64,000 nt of DNA from Streptomyces spinoverrucosus (GTDB taxonomy: Bacteria; Actinomycetota; Actinomycetes; Streptomycetales; Streptomycetaceae), in NCBI RefSeq assembly GCF_006539505.1, contig NZ_BJND01000047.1:17396-81395 (forward strand). Reading direction: 5' to 3'. The notes under the pieces are model-generated. The model made no database searches and was not told the DNA's origin. It saw only the letters and a list, made by a program, of their open reading frames with translations. Below are positions 1-8,548 of this stretch, one piece after another. Numbering within the stretch: position 1 is the stretch's first letter; each line of letters starts with the position of its first letter. The position numbers and the translations under genes are program-made.

Positions 1-91
1 CCTGTTCCTTCTTCAGCCCCGTGGCACAGGCGGCCTGGGTCGCGGCCCGGCCCTTCGTACCGAAGCCGACGACGACAGTGTGGTCGCGCAA
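1..91 (-). CDS. partial TrkA-N (RCK) domain protein, runs off the left edge
   Basis: The complement of the first 91 bases reads about 30 codons with no stop, beginning RDHTVVVGFGTKGRAATQ. This closely matches the start of the Rossmann fold in the channel gene at 285-1391 (RDHVVVIGYGTKGRHAVQ). A TTG codon at 91-89 follows GGAGG by six bases, so a cytoplasmic TrkA-N protein could start there. The similarity continues upstream of that TTG (RIPRWRSSL against RIHRWRART), so either the start lies further upstream or the gene is a truncated paralogue. The roughly 190 bp before the next gene cannot hold a channel domain. TrkA-N domains bind NAD(H) and gate K+ transport; the role here is inferred from the fold only. 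Confidence 0.5.
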   Translation of the reverse strand, partial: MRDHTVVVGFGTKGRAATQAACATGLKKEQ

Positions 92-284
92 GGAGGACCT
101 CCAGCGGGGTATGCGGGCCTTCGGACCGGGGTACGGCTCCCGGACGTCGGGTCCGACGCTACCCAGCGCCCCGGCGCGAGCCCACCCCGGTCGGCGTGTC
201 GGGCCGGGGGGCACGGCGACGGCGCCGGACCCGGTGCGGAACGATGGAGCCGACTGTCCGTACCGACGCCGCAGGGGGCCAGCG

Positions 285-1391
285 ATGAGGGACGACGAGC
301 ACCCATCCACGCGAGGGGCGAGGTCCGCACTGCTGCGGTCCCTCTGGAGCCGCTCACGCAAGGAGGCCCGCGCCGACGCCGAGGCGGGCCGCGCCATCAC
401 GATGCCGGTGCTGAACGTCGTACCGCCGCTCCAGCAGGTGCTCAAGCGCCTGTCCATGGCGCTGCTGGTCCTCGTCGTCACCATCCTGATCGTGTACATC
501 GACAGCGAGGGCTACAACGACAGCTCCGACGGCAAGGTCGACCTGCTCGACGCCGCGTACTACGCCACCGTCACCCTCTCCACCACCGGATACGGCGACA
601 TCGCCCCGGTCAGTGAGGCCGCCCGGCTCACCAACATCTTCGTCATCACACCGCTGCGCGTGCTGTTCCTGATCATCCTGGTCGGCACGACCCTGGAGGT
701 GCTCACCGAGCGCACCCGCCAGCAGGTCCGCATCCACCGCTGGCGCGCCCGTACCCGGGACCACGTCGTGGTCATCGGATACGGCACCAAGGGGCGGCAC
801 GCCGTGCAGACCCTGGTCGGGCAGGGCATCGGCAAGGACCGGATCGTCGTCGTGGACGCCCAGCGCAAGACGGCCGAAGCGGCCGGCGACGCCGGCCTGG
901 TGGCGGTGACCGGCGACGCCACCCGCTCGGAGACCCTGCTCAAGGCCGAGATCCACCGCGCCAACCGCGTGATCATCGCCCCGCAGCGCGACGAGACGGC
1001 CACACTGATCACCCTCACCGCACGCCAGCTGAACAAGCACGCCACGATCGTCGCCGCCGTCCGCGAGGACGAGAACGTGCCGCTGCTCAAGCAGAGCGGC
1101 GCGGACACCGTCGTGACCAGCTCCAGCTCGGCCGGCCGGCTGCTCGGCACGTTCATGGCCAGCCCGCCCGTGGCCCGGACACTGGAGGACCTCATGACCC
1201 TCGGCAGCGGCATGGACCTCATCGAGCGGCCGGTGACCCCGGAGGAGGAGGGCCGGACGCCCCGCGAGTGCGCGGACCTGGTCGTGGCGGTCGTACGGGA
1301 CAAGGAGATGCTGGACTACACCGACGGGTGGCGGACGGAGCTGCGGGCGGGGGACCGGGTCATCACGATCAGCCGGCCGGTCGCATCGTGA
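285..1391 (+). CDS. two-TM potassium channel with C-terminal TrkA-N (RCK) domain
   Basis: The 368-aa product has a basic N-terminus, a first membrane segment near residues 52-72, a pore loop with the K+ selectivity signature TTGYGD at 100-105, a second membrane segment near 115-139, and a cytoplasmic Rossmann fold beginning VVVIGYGTKG near 161. This is the layout of bacterial ligand-gated K+ channels with an RCK domain that senses nucleotide or redox state. The ATG at 285 follows a GGGGG purine run; an open frame extends upstream to about 21 but lacks family similarity. The gene converges on moeA, with a parS site between them. A related sequence points away from it on the opposite strand at the left edge. 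Confidence 0.9.
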   Translation: MRDDEHPSTRGARSALLRSLWSRSRKEARADAEAGRAITMPVLNVVPPLQQVLKRLSMALLVLVVTILIVYIDSEGYNDSSDGKVDLLDAAYYATVTLSTTGYGDIAPVSEAARLTNIFVITPLRVLFLIILVGTTLEVLTERTRQQVRIHRWRARTRDHVVVIGYGTKGRHAVQTLVGQGIGKDRIVVVDAQRKTAEAAGDAGLVAVTGDATRSETLLKAEIHRANRVIIAPQRDETATLITLTARQLNKHATIVAAVREDENVPLLKQSGADTVVTSSSSAGRLLGTFMASPPVARTLEDLMTLGSGMDLIERPVTPEEEGRTPRECADLVVAVVRDKEMLDYTDGWRTELRAGDRVITISRPVAS

Positions 1392-1409
1392 CTACGCCGG
1401 GTGGTCAAT

Positions 1410-1423
1410 GTTTCACGTGAAAC
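1410..1423. promoter_or_regulatory. parS site, perfect ParB-binding palindrome
   Basis: The 14-bp palindrome GTTTCACGTGAAAC is the exact ParB-binding consensus of Streptomyces, whose parS sites cluster around oriC. It sits where the K+ channel gene and moeA converge. It also contains the last codons and stop of moeA: read on the minus strand, TTC ACG TGA gives Phe-Thr-stop. ParB bound here would take part in origin segregation with ParA. Confidence 0.93.
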
Positions 1424-2741
1424 ACACGCCGATCCCGGCCGTGGCCCACGGCAGCTCCAGGATCTCCGCCGCCTGACCGGGCCGCGCCCCGCCCGGCGGT
1501 ACGACCGCGAGGGCATCGGCGGCCGCGACGCCACGCAGCATGGCCGGTCCGTTGTAGTGCAGCGGCACCGCACGGTCGGTGCGCAGGACGACGGGGACGA
1601 GCCGGGTGTCGTACGGGTGCCCGTGCACCGCCTCCTGCAAGGGCAGCGCGTACGGCTCCTGCGCCGGGCGTGCCGCGAGCGTGCGCAGCAGGGGCTCGGC
1701 GAGGGTGAGCAGCCCGGAGACGGCGGCCAGGGGGTTGCCGGGCAGGCCGACGAGGTGCTGGTTCTCCTTGGTGCGGGCCAGCAGCATGGGGTGGCCCGGG
1801 CGCACCTTGACGCCGTCGACCAGCAGCTCCGCGCCGATACGGCGCAGGGTGGGGTGCACATGGTCGACGGGGCCCGATGCAGTGCCGCCGGTGGTGACGA
1901 CGAGGTCGGCCTCGCTGGCCGTGATCGCCTCGTGCAGGGCGTCGGCGTCGTCGCCGATCCGCCGCACGTCCGTCACCTCGGCGCCGAGCGCACGCAGCCA
2001 GGGCGGCAGCATGGGGCCGAGGGCGTCGCGGATCAGGCCGTCGTGCGGGAGGCCCTCGGTGAGCAGTTCGTCGCCGAGCACCAGGACGTCGGCGCGGGGG
2101 CGGGGGACGGCGGTCAGGGTGTCGTATCCGGCGGCTGCGGCGAGGCCCAGCACGGCGGGGGTGACGAGGGTGCCGGGCGGCAGCAGCTGGTCGCCGCTGC
2201 GGCACTCCTGGCCGCGCGGGCGGATGTCCTGGCCGTGGCCGACGTCGCGCGTGGCGTGCAGTCTGCCCCGGTCGTCCATCCGGCCGTGTTCGCTGCGCAG
2301 CACCGCGGTGGTGTCGGGCGGGATCCGGGCGCCGGTGGCGATCCGGACGGCCTCGCCGTCATCGAGCGGCGCGTGCTCCGCGTGGCCCGCGAGCACGCCC
2401 TTGTCCCGTACGTCCCAGGGGCCGGGCCCGGCGACCGCCCAGCCGTCCATCGCGGAGGTGTCGAAGGAGGGGAGGTCGGTGAGGGCGGTGAGGGGGGCGG
2501 CCAGGGTGTGGCCGAGGGAGGAGTCGAGGGGGAGTGAGACGGGGGCGCGGCGGGCACCGCCTCGGGCGGCCCGGGCGGCGATCTCGCGGGCCTCGGGCCA
2601 GGGGGTGGCCTTGTGGTGGCGGTCCTGGGGGGCGCGGGCCTGGTGAGGGGCGTTGCCCCGGTCCTCCTTCACGAGTGCCAGTGCCTCCTCGACGTCCCGG
2701 TCCTCGACCGCCTCGCCGTCACGGATACCGGGGGCGGTCAT
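1413..2741 (-). CDS. moeA: molybdopterin molybdenumtransferase MoeA
   Basis: The 442-aa product matches the MoeA family, which inserts molybdate into adenylylated molybdopterin. Family blocks are visible in order: a DTSAMDGWAV segment, GQDIRPRG, the MogA-like domain with TTGGTASGPVDHV, and a C-terminal KVRPGHPML/GLPGNP segment. Residues 1-60 form a charged extension that looks unstructured. The ATG overlaps the stop of the upstream MobA-like gene by four bases (ATGA), so the two are probably translationally coupled. The stop codon lies inside a parS site. Other MoeA-fold proteins such as gephyrin homologues are possible, but the role in molybdenum cofactor synthesis is fairly secure. Confidence 0.9.
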   Translation of the reverse strand: MTAPGIRDGEAVEDRDVEEALALVKEDRGNAPHQARAPQDRHHKATPWPEAREIAARAARGGARRAPVSLPLDSSLGHTLAAPLTALTDLPSFDTSAMDGWAVAGPGPWDVRDKGVLAGHAEHAPLDDGEAVRIATGARIPPDTTAVLRSEHGRMDDRGRLHATRDVGHGQDIRPRGQECRSGDQLLPPGTLVTPAVLGLAAAAGYDTLTAVPRPRADVLVLGDELLTEGLPHDGLIRDALGPMLPPWLRALGAEVTDVRRIGDDADALHEAITASEADLVVTTGGTASGPVDHVHPTLRRIGAELLVDGVKVRPGHPMLLARTKENQHLVGLPGNPLAAVSGLLTLAEPLLRTLAARPAQEPYALPLQEAVHGHPYDTRLVPVVLRTDRAVPLHYNGPAMLRGVAAADALAVVPPGGARPGQAAEILELPWATAGIGVCFT

Positions 2742-3712
2742 CCGGCGTCCGGGCGGGGCTCGGGGGCGGACTTGGTGTCGGTGGCGGCGTCTGAGGTGCC
2801 CGTGGCGGCGCCTGCCGTGTCCGTGGCGGGGGTCGCGCCGCCCTTGGTGGAGGCGTCCTCCTCCGCCCAGCGCAGTGCCAGGGCGGTGGCCTTGCGGGAG
2901 GCCTCGGCGACGGCTTCGGGGCCGCCGCCCGCCCGGGCCGCGGCGTAGCCGACGAGGAAGGTGGTCAGCGGGGCCGCGGGGCGTGCCACCCCGTGGGCCG
3001 CGTCACGGGCGAGGTCGAGCAGAACACCGGTGTCGACGTCGAGGTCGATGCCCAGCTCGTCCTTGACTGCGGAGATCCATTCATCCAACACGAGCCCATG
3101 CTCCCTGATGCGTGCCCTGGCAGTGGCGATGTCGTCCCAGGTGTCGCAGTCGAAGGATGCGACGGGGTCGAGGACGCGGGTGAGGTTCAGTCCGGCGGTG
3201 AGGAGCCGCAGGGGCAGGCCGGTGAGGCCGCCGTGCTCGGCTCGGAGGTGCGCGAGCCTCTCGCGCAGGCACTGTGCGCGGTAGGCGGCCACGAGTGGCT
3301 GGTCGCGGCCGCCGGGGTCGGTGAGCAGCGCGCCGTCGGCCGGGCCCGCGTCCAGCTCGGCGAGCAGTCCCTTCACGGTGGGCTCGCTGAGGAAGGGCAG
3401 GTCCGCGGAGAGGACCACCACCCGGTCGGCGCCGGTGAGCGGCAGACCGGCGGCGAGGGCGGCGAGCGGTCCGCCGCCCGGCGGTTCCTCGCGCGCCCAG
3501 GTCACGGGCCGTGCCGTCGGCCTCGGGTCGGCGACGACGACGGTGGTCCGGGCGTCGGCGCAGGCGGCGAGCACCCGGTCCAGCAGCGGGCGTCCGCCCA
3601 CGCGCACGCCGGGCTTGTCGGCTCCGCCGAGCCGCCGCGCGGCCCCGCCGGCGAGCACGACGGCGTCGTAGTCACCGGCGTCGCCCGATGCGGGGCGTTG
3701 GATGTCGCTCAC
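2738..3712 (-). CDS. MobA-like nucleotidyltransferase with C-terminal DUF6457-type domain
   Basis: The N-terminal part (about residues 15-200) has the glycine-rich nucleotide-binding loop LAGGAARRLGGADKP of MobA-type NTP transferases, which attach GMP or CMP to molybdopterin. A C-terminal helical domain beginning LDEWISAVKDELGID is fused to it, as in other actinobacterial homologues, and may be an independent accessory module. A hydrophilic Ala/Thr-rich tail ends the protein. A GTG at 3712 is taken as the start because it leaves a short leader before the loop; another GTG at 3736 is in frame, and neither has a clear Shine-Dalgarno. The gene overlaps moeA by four bases, which supports a molybdenum cofactor operon. 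Confidence 0.85.
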   Translation of the reverse strand: MSDIQRPASGDAGDYDAVVLAGGAARRLGGADKPGVRVGGRPLLDRVLAACADARTTVVVADPRPTARPVTWAREEPPGGGPLAALAAGLPLTGADRVVVLSADLPFLSEPTVKGLLAELDAGPADGALLTDPGGRDQPLVAAYRAQCLRERLAHLRAEHGGLTGLPLRLLTAGLNLTRVLDPVASFDCDTWDDIATARARIREHGLVLDEWISAVKDELGIDLDVDTGVLLDLARDAAHGVARPAAPLTTFLVGYAAARAGGGPEAVAEASRKATALALRWAEEDASTKGGATPATDTAGAATGTSDAATDTKSAPEPRPDAG

Positions 3713-3766
3713 CCATTGAGTATGCGTGCCGCCCACCGTCTCGCGGAACGCGGGCGGGCCGCCCGA

Positions 3767-5374
3767 TCACAGGGTGCGCAGCAGCACCGCCGGCTGTTCC
3801 ACGCAGTCCGCGACATAGCGCAGGAAGCCGCCCGCCGTGCCGCCGTCGCAGACCCGGTGGTCGAAGGTGAGCGAGAGCTGCACGACCTGCCGCACCGCCA
3901 GCTCGCCCTCGTACACCCAGGGCTTGGGGACGATCCGGCCGACGCCGAGCATGGCCGCCTCGGGGTGGTTGATGATCGGCGTGGAGCCGTCGACGCCGAA
4001 CACGCCGTAGTTGTTCAGCGTGAAGGTGCCGCCGGTCAGGTCCGCTGGGGTGAGCGTCCCGGCCCGGGCCGCCTCGGTCAGCCGGGCGAACTCCGCGGTG
4101 AGGCCCTCGGCGTCTCGGGCGTGCGCGTCCCGGACGACCGGCACGACCAGTCCCCGCTCGGTCTGCGCTGCGAAGCCCAGGTGCACATGGTCCAGCTGGA
4201 CGACCTCCCTGGCCGCCATGTCCACGGTGGAGTTCAGCTCGGGGAAACGGGCGAGCGCGGCGGTGCAGATCCGGGCCAGCAGGGCGAGCAGGGAGATCTT
4301 GGGGCCACCGGCCGCGTTCATCGCGGTGCGCGCCCGCATCAGCTCCGTCGCGTCGGCGTCGACCCAGCAGGTCGCGTCCGGGATCTCCCGCCGACTGCGG
4401 GAGAGCTTGTCGGCGACGGCACCTCGGACGCCCTTGAGGGGGACGCGGGTGCCGGGCGTGTGGGCCGCGGAGGTGATCGGGACGGCCGTCGGTGCGGGGA
4501 CACCGGCTGGAGTGGCAGGCACGCGCGTGTGGGGCTCGGTGTGCGCCGGTGCGGCGGCCACGCGCGGGTGCGGCTCGGCCTGCGGCTGGGCGGAACGGCC
4601 CTGCGCGGCGGCGGCCCGCAGTGCGTACTCCACGTCCGCGCGCAGGATCAGCCCGTCGGGACCGGAGCCCGTCAGCTCCCGCAGATCCAGCCCGTTCTCC
4701 CGGGCGAGCCGCCGTACGAGGGGCGAGATCACCGGCACGGGTCCTTCGCCGCGGGAGGCGTCGCCGTTGGCGTGGGCGTCACCGGGGGCGGTCGGGGTCC
4801 CGGGGGCTGGCGCGGCCTGAACGCCCGGAGCGGTCGAAGCCCTCGTAGGAGCTATGGGGGCCTGGGGCCGCACCCGTCGGCGCCGCGCGGGCGGCGCACC
4901 CGTGCCGTAGCCCACGAGGACGTTCCCGGATCCGGTGTCGGAGCCGCCGCCGGTCCGCGCAGTACCCGAGCCGTTGGCCGAAGCAGCACCGGAGCCCTCG
5001 GCCGGACCCGATCCCGAACCGGCACCAGCGACCGGACCCGACCCCGAACCGACGCCCGTGCCCCGGGCCGCCCCGGAGCCCGACGCCGAACCCGCGTCCG
5101 CTCCCTCACCGGCATCCCCGGAAGCCACCGCCCCCACCGCCACCGTCAGCAGCGGTGCTCCCACCGGGAGTTCCGTGCCCTCCTCGCCGAAGCGGGCCGT
5201 GACCACGCCGCCGTAGGGGCAGGGGACCTCGACCATCGCCTTGGCCGTCTCGACCTCGACGACCGGCTGGTCGACGGCGACGACGTCGCCGACCTGCACC
5301 AGCCAGCGCACGATCTCCGCCTCGGTGAGCCCTTCTCCGAGGTCGGGGAGCTTGAACTCCAGCACCTGTGCCAT
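3767..5374 (-). CDS. bkdC: branched-chain 2-oxoacid dehydrogenase E2 (dihydrolipoamide acyltransferase)
   Basis: The 535-aa protein has the E2 modular layout: a lipoyl domain in the first 80 residues with the lipoyl-lysine in VEVETAKAMVEV, a long Gly/Ser/Ala-rich linker, a peripheral subunit-binding domain (ISPLVRRLARENG...GPDGLILRADVEYAL), a second linker, and a catalytic acyltransferase domain ending with FDHRVCDGG, which carries the catalytic His and Asp. E2 moves the acyl group from E1 to CoA. The ATG shares one base with the E1beta stop (TGATG). It is the last gene of the E1alpha-E1beta-E2 operon. A pyruvate E2 cannot be excluded from sequence alone, but the Lrp-family neighbour favours branched-chain substrates. 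Confidence 0.9.
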   Translation of the reverse strand: MAQVLEFKLPDLGEGLTEAEIVRWLVQVGDVVAVDQPVVEVETAKAMVEVPCPYGGVVTARFGEEGTELPVGAPLLTVAVGAVASGDAGEGADAGSASGSGAARGTGVGSGSGPVAGAGSGSGPAEGSGAASANGSGTARTGGGSDTGSGNVLVGYGTGAPPARRRRVRPQAPIAPTRASTAPGVQAAPAPGTPTAPGDAHANGDASRGEGPVPVISPLVRRLARENGLDLRELTGSGPDGLILRADVEYALRAAAAQGRSAQPQAEPHPRVAAAPAHTEPHTRVPATPAGVPAPTAVPITSAAHTPGTRVPLKGVRGAVADKLSRSRREIPDATCWVDADATELMRARTAMNAAGGPKISLLALLARICTAALARFPELNSTVDMAAREVVQLDHVHLGFAAQTERGLVVPVVRDAHARDAEGLTAEFARLTEAARAGTLTPADLTGGTFTLNNYGVFGVDGSTPIINHPEAAMLGVGRIVPKPWVYEGELAVRQVVQLSLTFDHRVCDGGTAGGFLRYVADCVEQPAVLLRTL

Positions 5375-6378
5375 CAGCTCTCGGCCTCCCATTGCAGACG
5401 CGCCACGGCGTCCAGGATGCGGTCGACGCCAGGAAGATGGTGCCTCTCCAGCATCGGCGGCGGGTAGGGGATGTCGAACCCGGCCACGCGCAGCACCGGC
5501 GCTTCCAGGTGGTGGAAGCAGCGCTCCGTGACCCGGGCCGCGATCTCCCCGCCCGGTCCGCCGAACCCGCCCGACTCATGGACGACGACCGCTCGCCCGG
5601 TCCGTCGTACCGAGGCGCAGACCGTCTCGTCGTCGAACGGCACCAGGGAGCGCAGGTCGACGACTTCGAGGTCCCACCCCTCGGCCCGGGCCGCCTCGGC
5701 GGCTTCGAGGCAGACGGGTACCGACGGCCCGTAGGTGATGAGCGTGGCGCTCCGGCCGGAGCGCCGCACCACCGCGCGGCCAATGGGTTCAACGGTCTGC
5801 GGGTCGTCCGGGTTCCAGGCGTCCTTCGACCAGTACAGCCGCTTGGGCTCCAGGAAGACGACCGGGTCGTCGGAGGCGATGGCGGCGCGCAGCAGGCCGT
5901 AGGCGTCGGGGACGGTCGCGGGCGTGACGACATGGAGCCCCGGAGTCGCCATGTAGTACGCCTCGGAGGAGTCGCTGTGGTGTTCGACGCCGCCGATGCC
6001 GCCGCCGTAGGGGACGCGGATGGTGATCGGCAGGGGCATCTTCCCGCGCGTGCGGTTGCGCATGCGCGCCACATGGCTGATGAGCTGTTCGAACGACGGG
6101 TAGGCGAACGCGTCGAACTGCATCTCGACGACCGGCCTGAGCCCGTACATCGCCATGCCGACGGCCGTGCCGAGGATGCCGGCCTCGGCGAGCGGGGTGT
6201 CCGTGCAGCGGTCCTCGCCGAACTCCTTGGCGAGCCCGTCGGTGACGCGGAAGACGCCGCCGAGGGTGCCGACGTCCTCACCCATGACGTGCACGGACGG
6301 GTCGGCGGCCATGGCGTCGCGCAGCGCGCGGGTGAGGGCCTGGGCCATGGTGGCGGGCTTGACGGCGACCGTCGTCAT
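5374..6378 (-). CDS. bkdB: branched-chain 2-oxoacid dehydrogenase E1 beta subunit
   Basis: The 334-aa protein has the transketolase-like pyrimidine-binding domain (VHVMGEDVGTLGGVFRVT near the start) and the C-terminal transketolase domain (TLITYGPSVPVCLEAAE, then LEVVDLRSLVPFD). With E1alpha it forms the alpha2beta2 thiamine diphosphate enzyme that decarboxylates 2-oxoacids from Val, Leu and Ile. In Streptomyces these acyl-CoAs also prime branched fatty acids and some polyketides. The ATG at 6378 overlaps the E1alpha stop by four bases. An open frame continues upstream but is a shadow of E1alpha. Confidence 0.93.
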   Translation of the reverse strand: MTTVAVKPATMAQALTRALRDAMAADPSVHVMGEDVGTLGGVFRVTDGLAKEFGEDRCTDTPLAEAGILGTAVGMAMYGLRPVVEMQFDAFAYPSFEQLISHVARMRNRTRGKMPLPITIRVPYGGGIGGVEHHSDSSEAYYMATPGLHVVTPATVPDAYGLLRAAIASDDPVVFLEPKRLYWSKDAWNPDDPQTVEPIGRAVVRRSGRSATLITYGPSVPVCLEAAEAARAEGWDLEVVDLRSLVPFDDETVCASVRRTGRAVVVHESGGFGGPGGEIAARVTERCFHHLEAPVLRVAGFDIPYPPPMLERHHLPGVDRILDAVARLQWEAES

Positions 6379-7511
6379 CGCGGCTCCCCTTCCTGCCCGG
6401 CCTCCAGCTCGGCCCGCAACTGGGCCCGCTGCTCGCGCAGTTGCGGCATGGGCTGGGCGTAGACGTGGGCGAACAGGTCCATGGGGTCGAGCTCGGGGTC
6501 CTGGTTCAGGCGGGCGCGCAGGTCGGCGGCGAGCGCCTCGGCGTCCTCGCGCGCGGCCCGGACGCCGGCCTCGTCGAGCCAGCCGCGCTCGGTCAACTCC
6601 CGCTCCATAAGCGCGATCGGGTCGTGGTCCCGCCAGGCGTCGACCTCGGAGTCCGCGCGGTAGCGCTTGTCGTCGTCCGCGTTCGTGTGCGCCTCCACGC
6701 GGTACGTCACCGCCTCCACGAGCGTCGGACCGCCCCCCACGCGCGCGTGCTGCACGGCGTCGGTGAGGACCTCGTGCACGGCGGCGGCGTCGTTGCCGTC
6801 GACCAGGCGGCCCGGCATGCCGTACCCGACGGCCTTGTGGGCCAGGGACGGCGCGGCGGTCTGCTTGGCGAGCGGGACGGAAATCGCGAAGCCGTTGTTC
6901 TGGACCAGGAAGACGACCGGGGCCTGCCATACGGCGGCGAAGTTCAGCGCCTCGTGGAAGTCGCCCTCGCTGGTGCCGCCGTCACCGACGATCGCCAGCG
7001 CGACCACGTCGTCGCCCTTGAGGCGGGCGGCGTGCGCGAGGCCGACGGCGTGCGGGAGCTGGGTGGCGAGCGGGGTGCACAGAGGGGCGACGCGGTGGGC
7101 GTACGGGTCGTAGCCGGTGTGCCAGTCGCCGCGCAGCAGGGTGAGGGCCTCGACGGGGTCCACGCCCCGGACGACGGCGGCGAGGGTGTCGCGGTAGCTG
7201 GGGAAGAGCCAGTCGCGGTCGGCGAGGGCCAGCGCGGCGGCGACCTCGCAGGCCTCCTGGCCGGTGCTGGACGGGTAGACGGCGAGGCGGCCCTGTTTGG
7301 TGAGGGCGGTGGCCTGCGCGTTGTACCGGCGGCCGCGCACCAGCTGGGCGTACAGCCGGCGCAGCAGCTCGGGGTCGGCCTTGGCGGCCGCCTCGGTGCC
7401 GAGCACGCGGTACGGAGCCGCGTCGGGCAGCAGCGGCGTGGGGTCGGTGCGGGGCTGCCAGGCGGGCGGCGGCGACGGCCGATACGCGCCACGCTGCTCC
7501 ATGACCGTCAT
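6375..7511 (-). CDS. bkdA: branched-chain 2-oxoacid dehydrogenase E1 alpha subunit
   Basis: The 378-aa protein shows the thiamine diphosphate-binding signature IVGDGGTSEGDFHEALNFAAVW...VQNNGFAIS, typical of E1alpha, and the N-terminal block YAQLVRGRRYNAQATALTKQGRLAVYPSSTGQEA is spread over about residues 45-85. The start is the ATG at 7511, seven bases after an AGGAGG. It is the first gene of the operon and faces the Lrp/AsnC regulator across a 176-bp region that holds a TetR-type palindrome and a DnaA box. It may be controlled by both regulators. Confidence 0.93.
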   Translation of the reverse strand: MTVMEQRGAYRPSPPPAWQPRTDPTPLLPDAAPYRVLGTEAAAKADPELLRRLYAQLVRGRRYNAQATALTKQGRLAVYPSSTGQEACEVAAALALADRDWLFPSYRDTLAAVVRGVDPVEALTLLRGDWHTGYDPYAHRVAPLCTPLATQLPHAVGLAHAARLKGDDVVALAIVGDGGTSEGDFHEALNFAAVWQAPVVFLVQNNGFAISVPLAKQTAAPSLAHKAVGYGMPGRLVDGNDAAAVHEVLTDAVQHARVGGGPTLVEAVTYRVEAHTNADDDKRYRADSEVDAWRDHDPIALMERELTERGWLDEAGVRAAREDAEALAADLRARLNQDPELDPMDLFAHVYAQPMPQLREQRAQLRAELEAGQEGEPR

Positions 7512-7569
7512 GACGGCACCTCCTCGTGGGAGCGGCTTCGGGGAGGCGCGGCATCTGTGATGCGCCTCA

Positions 7570-7590
7570 CCTACCGATTGTTCGGTCGAC
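7570..7590. promoter_or_regulatory. TetR-type operator-like palindrome upstream of the bkd operon
   Basis: The core ACCGATTGTTCGGTCG, within 7570-7590, agrees at 16 of 21 aligned positions with the palindrome between paaH and paaN (10857-10876). It lies about 60 bp upstream of the E1alpha start. It may let the nearby TetR regulator act on bkd as well as paa. Binding is inferred only from similarity. Confidence 0.45.
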
Positions 7591-7620
7591 GGCACATTTT
7601 GGCTACAGGCCCCCTCGGGC

Positions 7621-7629
7621 TGTGGACAA
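7621..7629 (-). promoter_or_regulatory. DnaA box
   Basis: TGTGGACAA is the complement of the Streptomyces DnaA-box consensus TTGTCCACA. A weaker copy, TTCTCCACA, follows at 7634-7642. Both lie between the bkd operon and its Lrp-type regulator. They may titrate DnaA or affect transcription. Confidence 0.5.
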
Positions 7630-7687
7630 ACGGTTCTCCACAGCCTGAGATGTACGCAGTACGTCCATGGTAAGGAGGCGGGGGCGC

Positions 7688-8227
7688 GTGGCATCTGAAC
7701 AAATGGCCGAGGGCCCGGAGGCCGGCGCACCTTCCCCGAGTTCCGCGAGTTCCACGAGCAGGGAGACGACCCTGCCGCCCCCGCGGCCTCTGGACGCCAT
7801 CGATCAGGACATCCTGCGGATGCTCCAGGCCGACGGCCGGGCGTCGATACGGTCGGTCGCCGAACGGGTCCACGTCTCGCGCGCCAACGCCTACGCGCGC
7901 ATCAACCGGCTCGTCGAGGACGGTGTCATCCGCGGTTTCGGAGCCCGCGTCGACCACGAACGTGCGGGCCAGGGAACGTCGGCGTACATCACCCTGAAGA
8001 TCGTCCAGAACTCCTGGCGCACCGTGCGCGAGCAGCTCAGACAGCTGCCCGGCGCCTCGCACATCGCCCTCGTCGGGGGCGATTTCGATGTGCTGCTGCT
8101 GGTGCACACCTCCGACAACCGGGCGCTGCGCGAGCTGGTCCTCACCCGGCTCCAGGCGATCCCGGAGGTGCTCAGCTCGCGCACGTTGCTGGTGTTCGAG
8201 GAGGAGGACCTGGAGCCGCAGGGCTGA
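7688..8227 (+). CDS. bkdR: Lrp/AsnC family regulator, probable BkdR
   Basis: The 179-aa protein has an Ala/Ser/Pro-rich N-terminal extension (about 35 residues), an AsnC-type helix-turn-helix (LDAIDQDILRMLQADGRASIRSVAERVHVSRANAYARINRL, about residues 36-76) and a RAM ligand-binding domain (SAYITLKIV...VGGDFDVLLLVH). Lrp-type regulators respond to amino acids. Divergent placement against the bkd operon fits control of branched-chain amino acid breakdown, as for BkdR in other bacteria. The GTG at 7688 is preceded by AAGGAGG nine bases upstream. An upstream in-frame codon at 7667 lies before this site and is less likely. Confidence 0.9.
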   Translation: MASEQMAEGPEAGAPSPSSASSTSRETTLPPPRPLDAIDQDILRMLQADGRASIRSVAERVHVSRANAYARINRLVEDGVIRGFGARVDHERAGQGTSAYITLKIVQNSWRTVREQLRQLPGASHIALVGGDFDVLLLVHTSDNRALRELVLTRLQAIPEVLSSRTLLVFEEEDLEPQG

Positions 8228-8242
8228 GCATCTGAGCAGCCG

Positions 8243-8548
8243 TCATCCCGAGGCCAGGGCTGCTCCCAGGGCCAGCGCGAACAGCACGGGAAGAAGAGCG
8301 CATCCCAGCCCGGCGCCGGCGGCCACCACGCGCGTGGTCCGCAGTGCCGGGCGGTGCGGCAGCGCCCAGGCCAGTGCGAGCAGGGCGAGCGACCAGTAGA
8401 GCACGCCCCCGAAGGCGCCGGGGCCGTCGTGGGCCGCGAACCAGTTGTACTCCAACACAAGGAACGGCAGGCCGAGCGAGGAGGCCACGAGAGGCGCCCT
8501 CCACCATGTCCGGTGGACGGCGCGGGGCCGCACGTCGTTCTGAGGCAT
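8243..8548 (-). CDS. small membrane protein of unknown function
   Basis: The 101-aa product has three hydrophobic segments, near residues 18-36 (APLVASSLGLPFLVLEY), 45-62 (GGVLYWSLALLALAWAL) and 73-98. No family is recognised. The ATG is preceded by a GGGGTGGG stretch. It converges with the Lrp regulator gene and ends 15 bp from it. Codon use is normal for the window, with high third-position GC, so a real gene is likely. Confidence 0.7.
   Translation of the reverse strand: MPQNDVRPRAVHRTWWRAPLVASSLGLPFLVLEYNWFAAHDGPGAFGGVLYWSLALLALAWALPHRPALRTTRVVAAGAGLGCALLPVLFALALGAALASG

Noticed and set aside
2993..5467. Long plus-strand open frame of 824 codons opposite the MobA-like and E2 genes
   Set aside because: It is a shadow frame: the opposite strand carries clear family motifs for MobA and E2, and this frame has low-complexity Gly/Arg/Val content without any domain.
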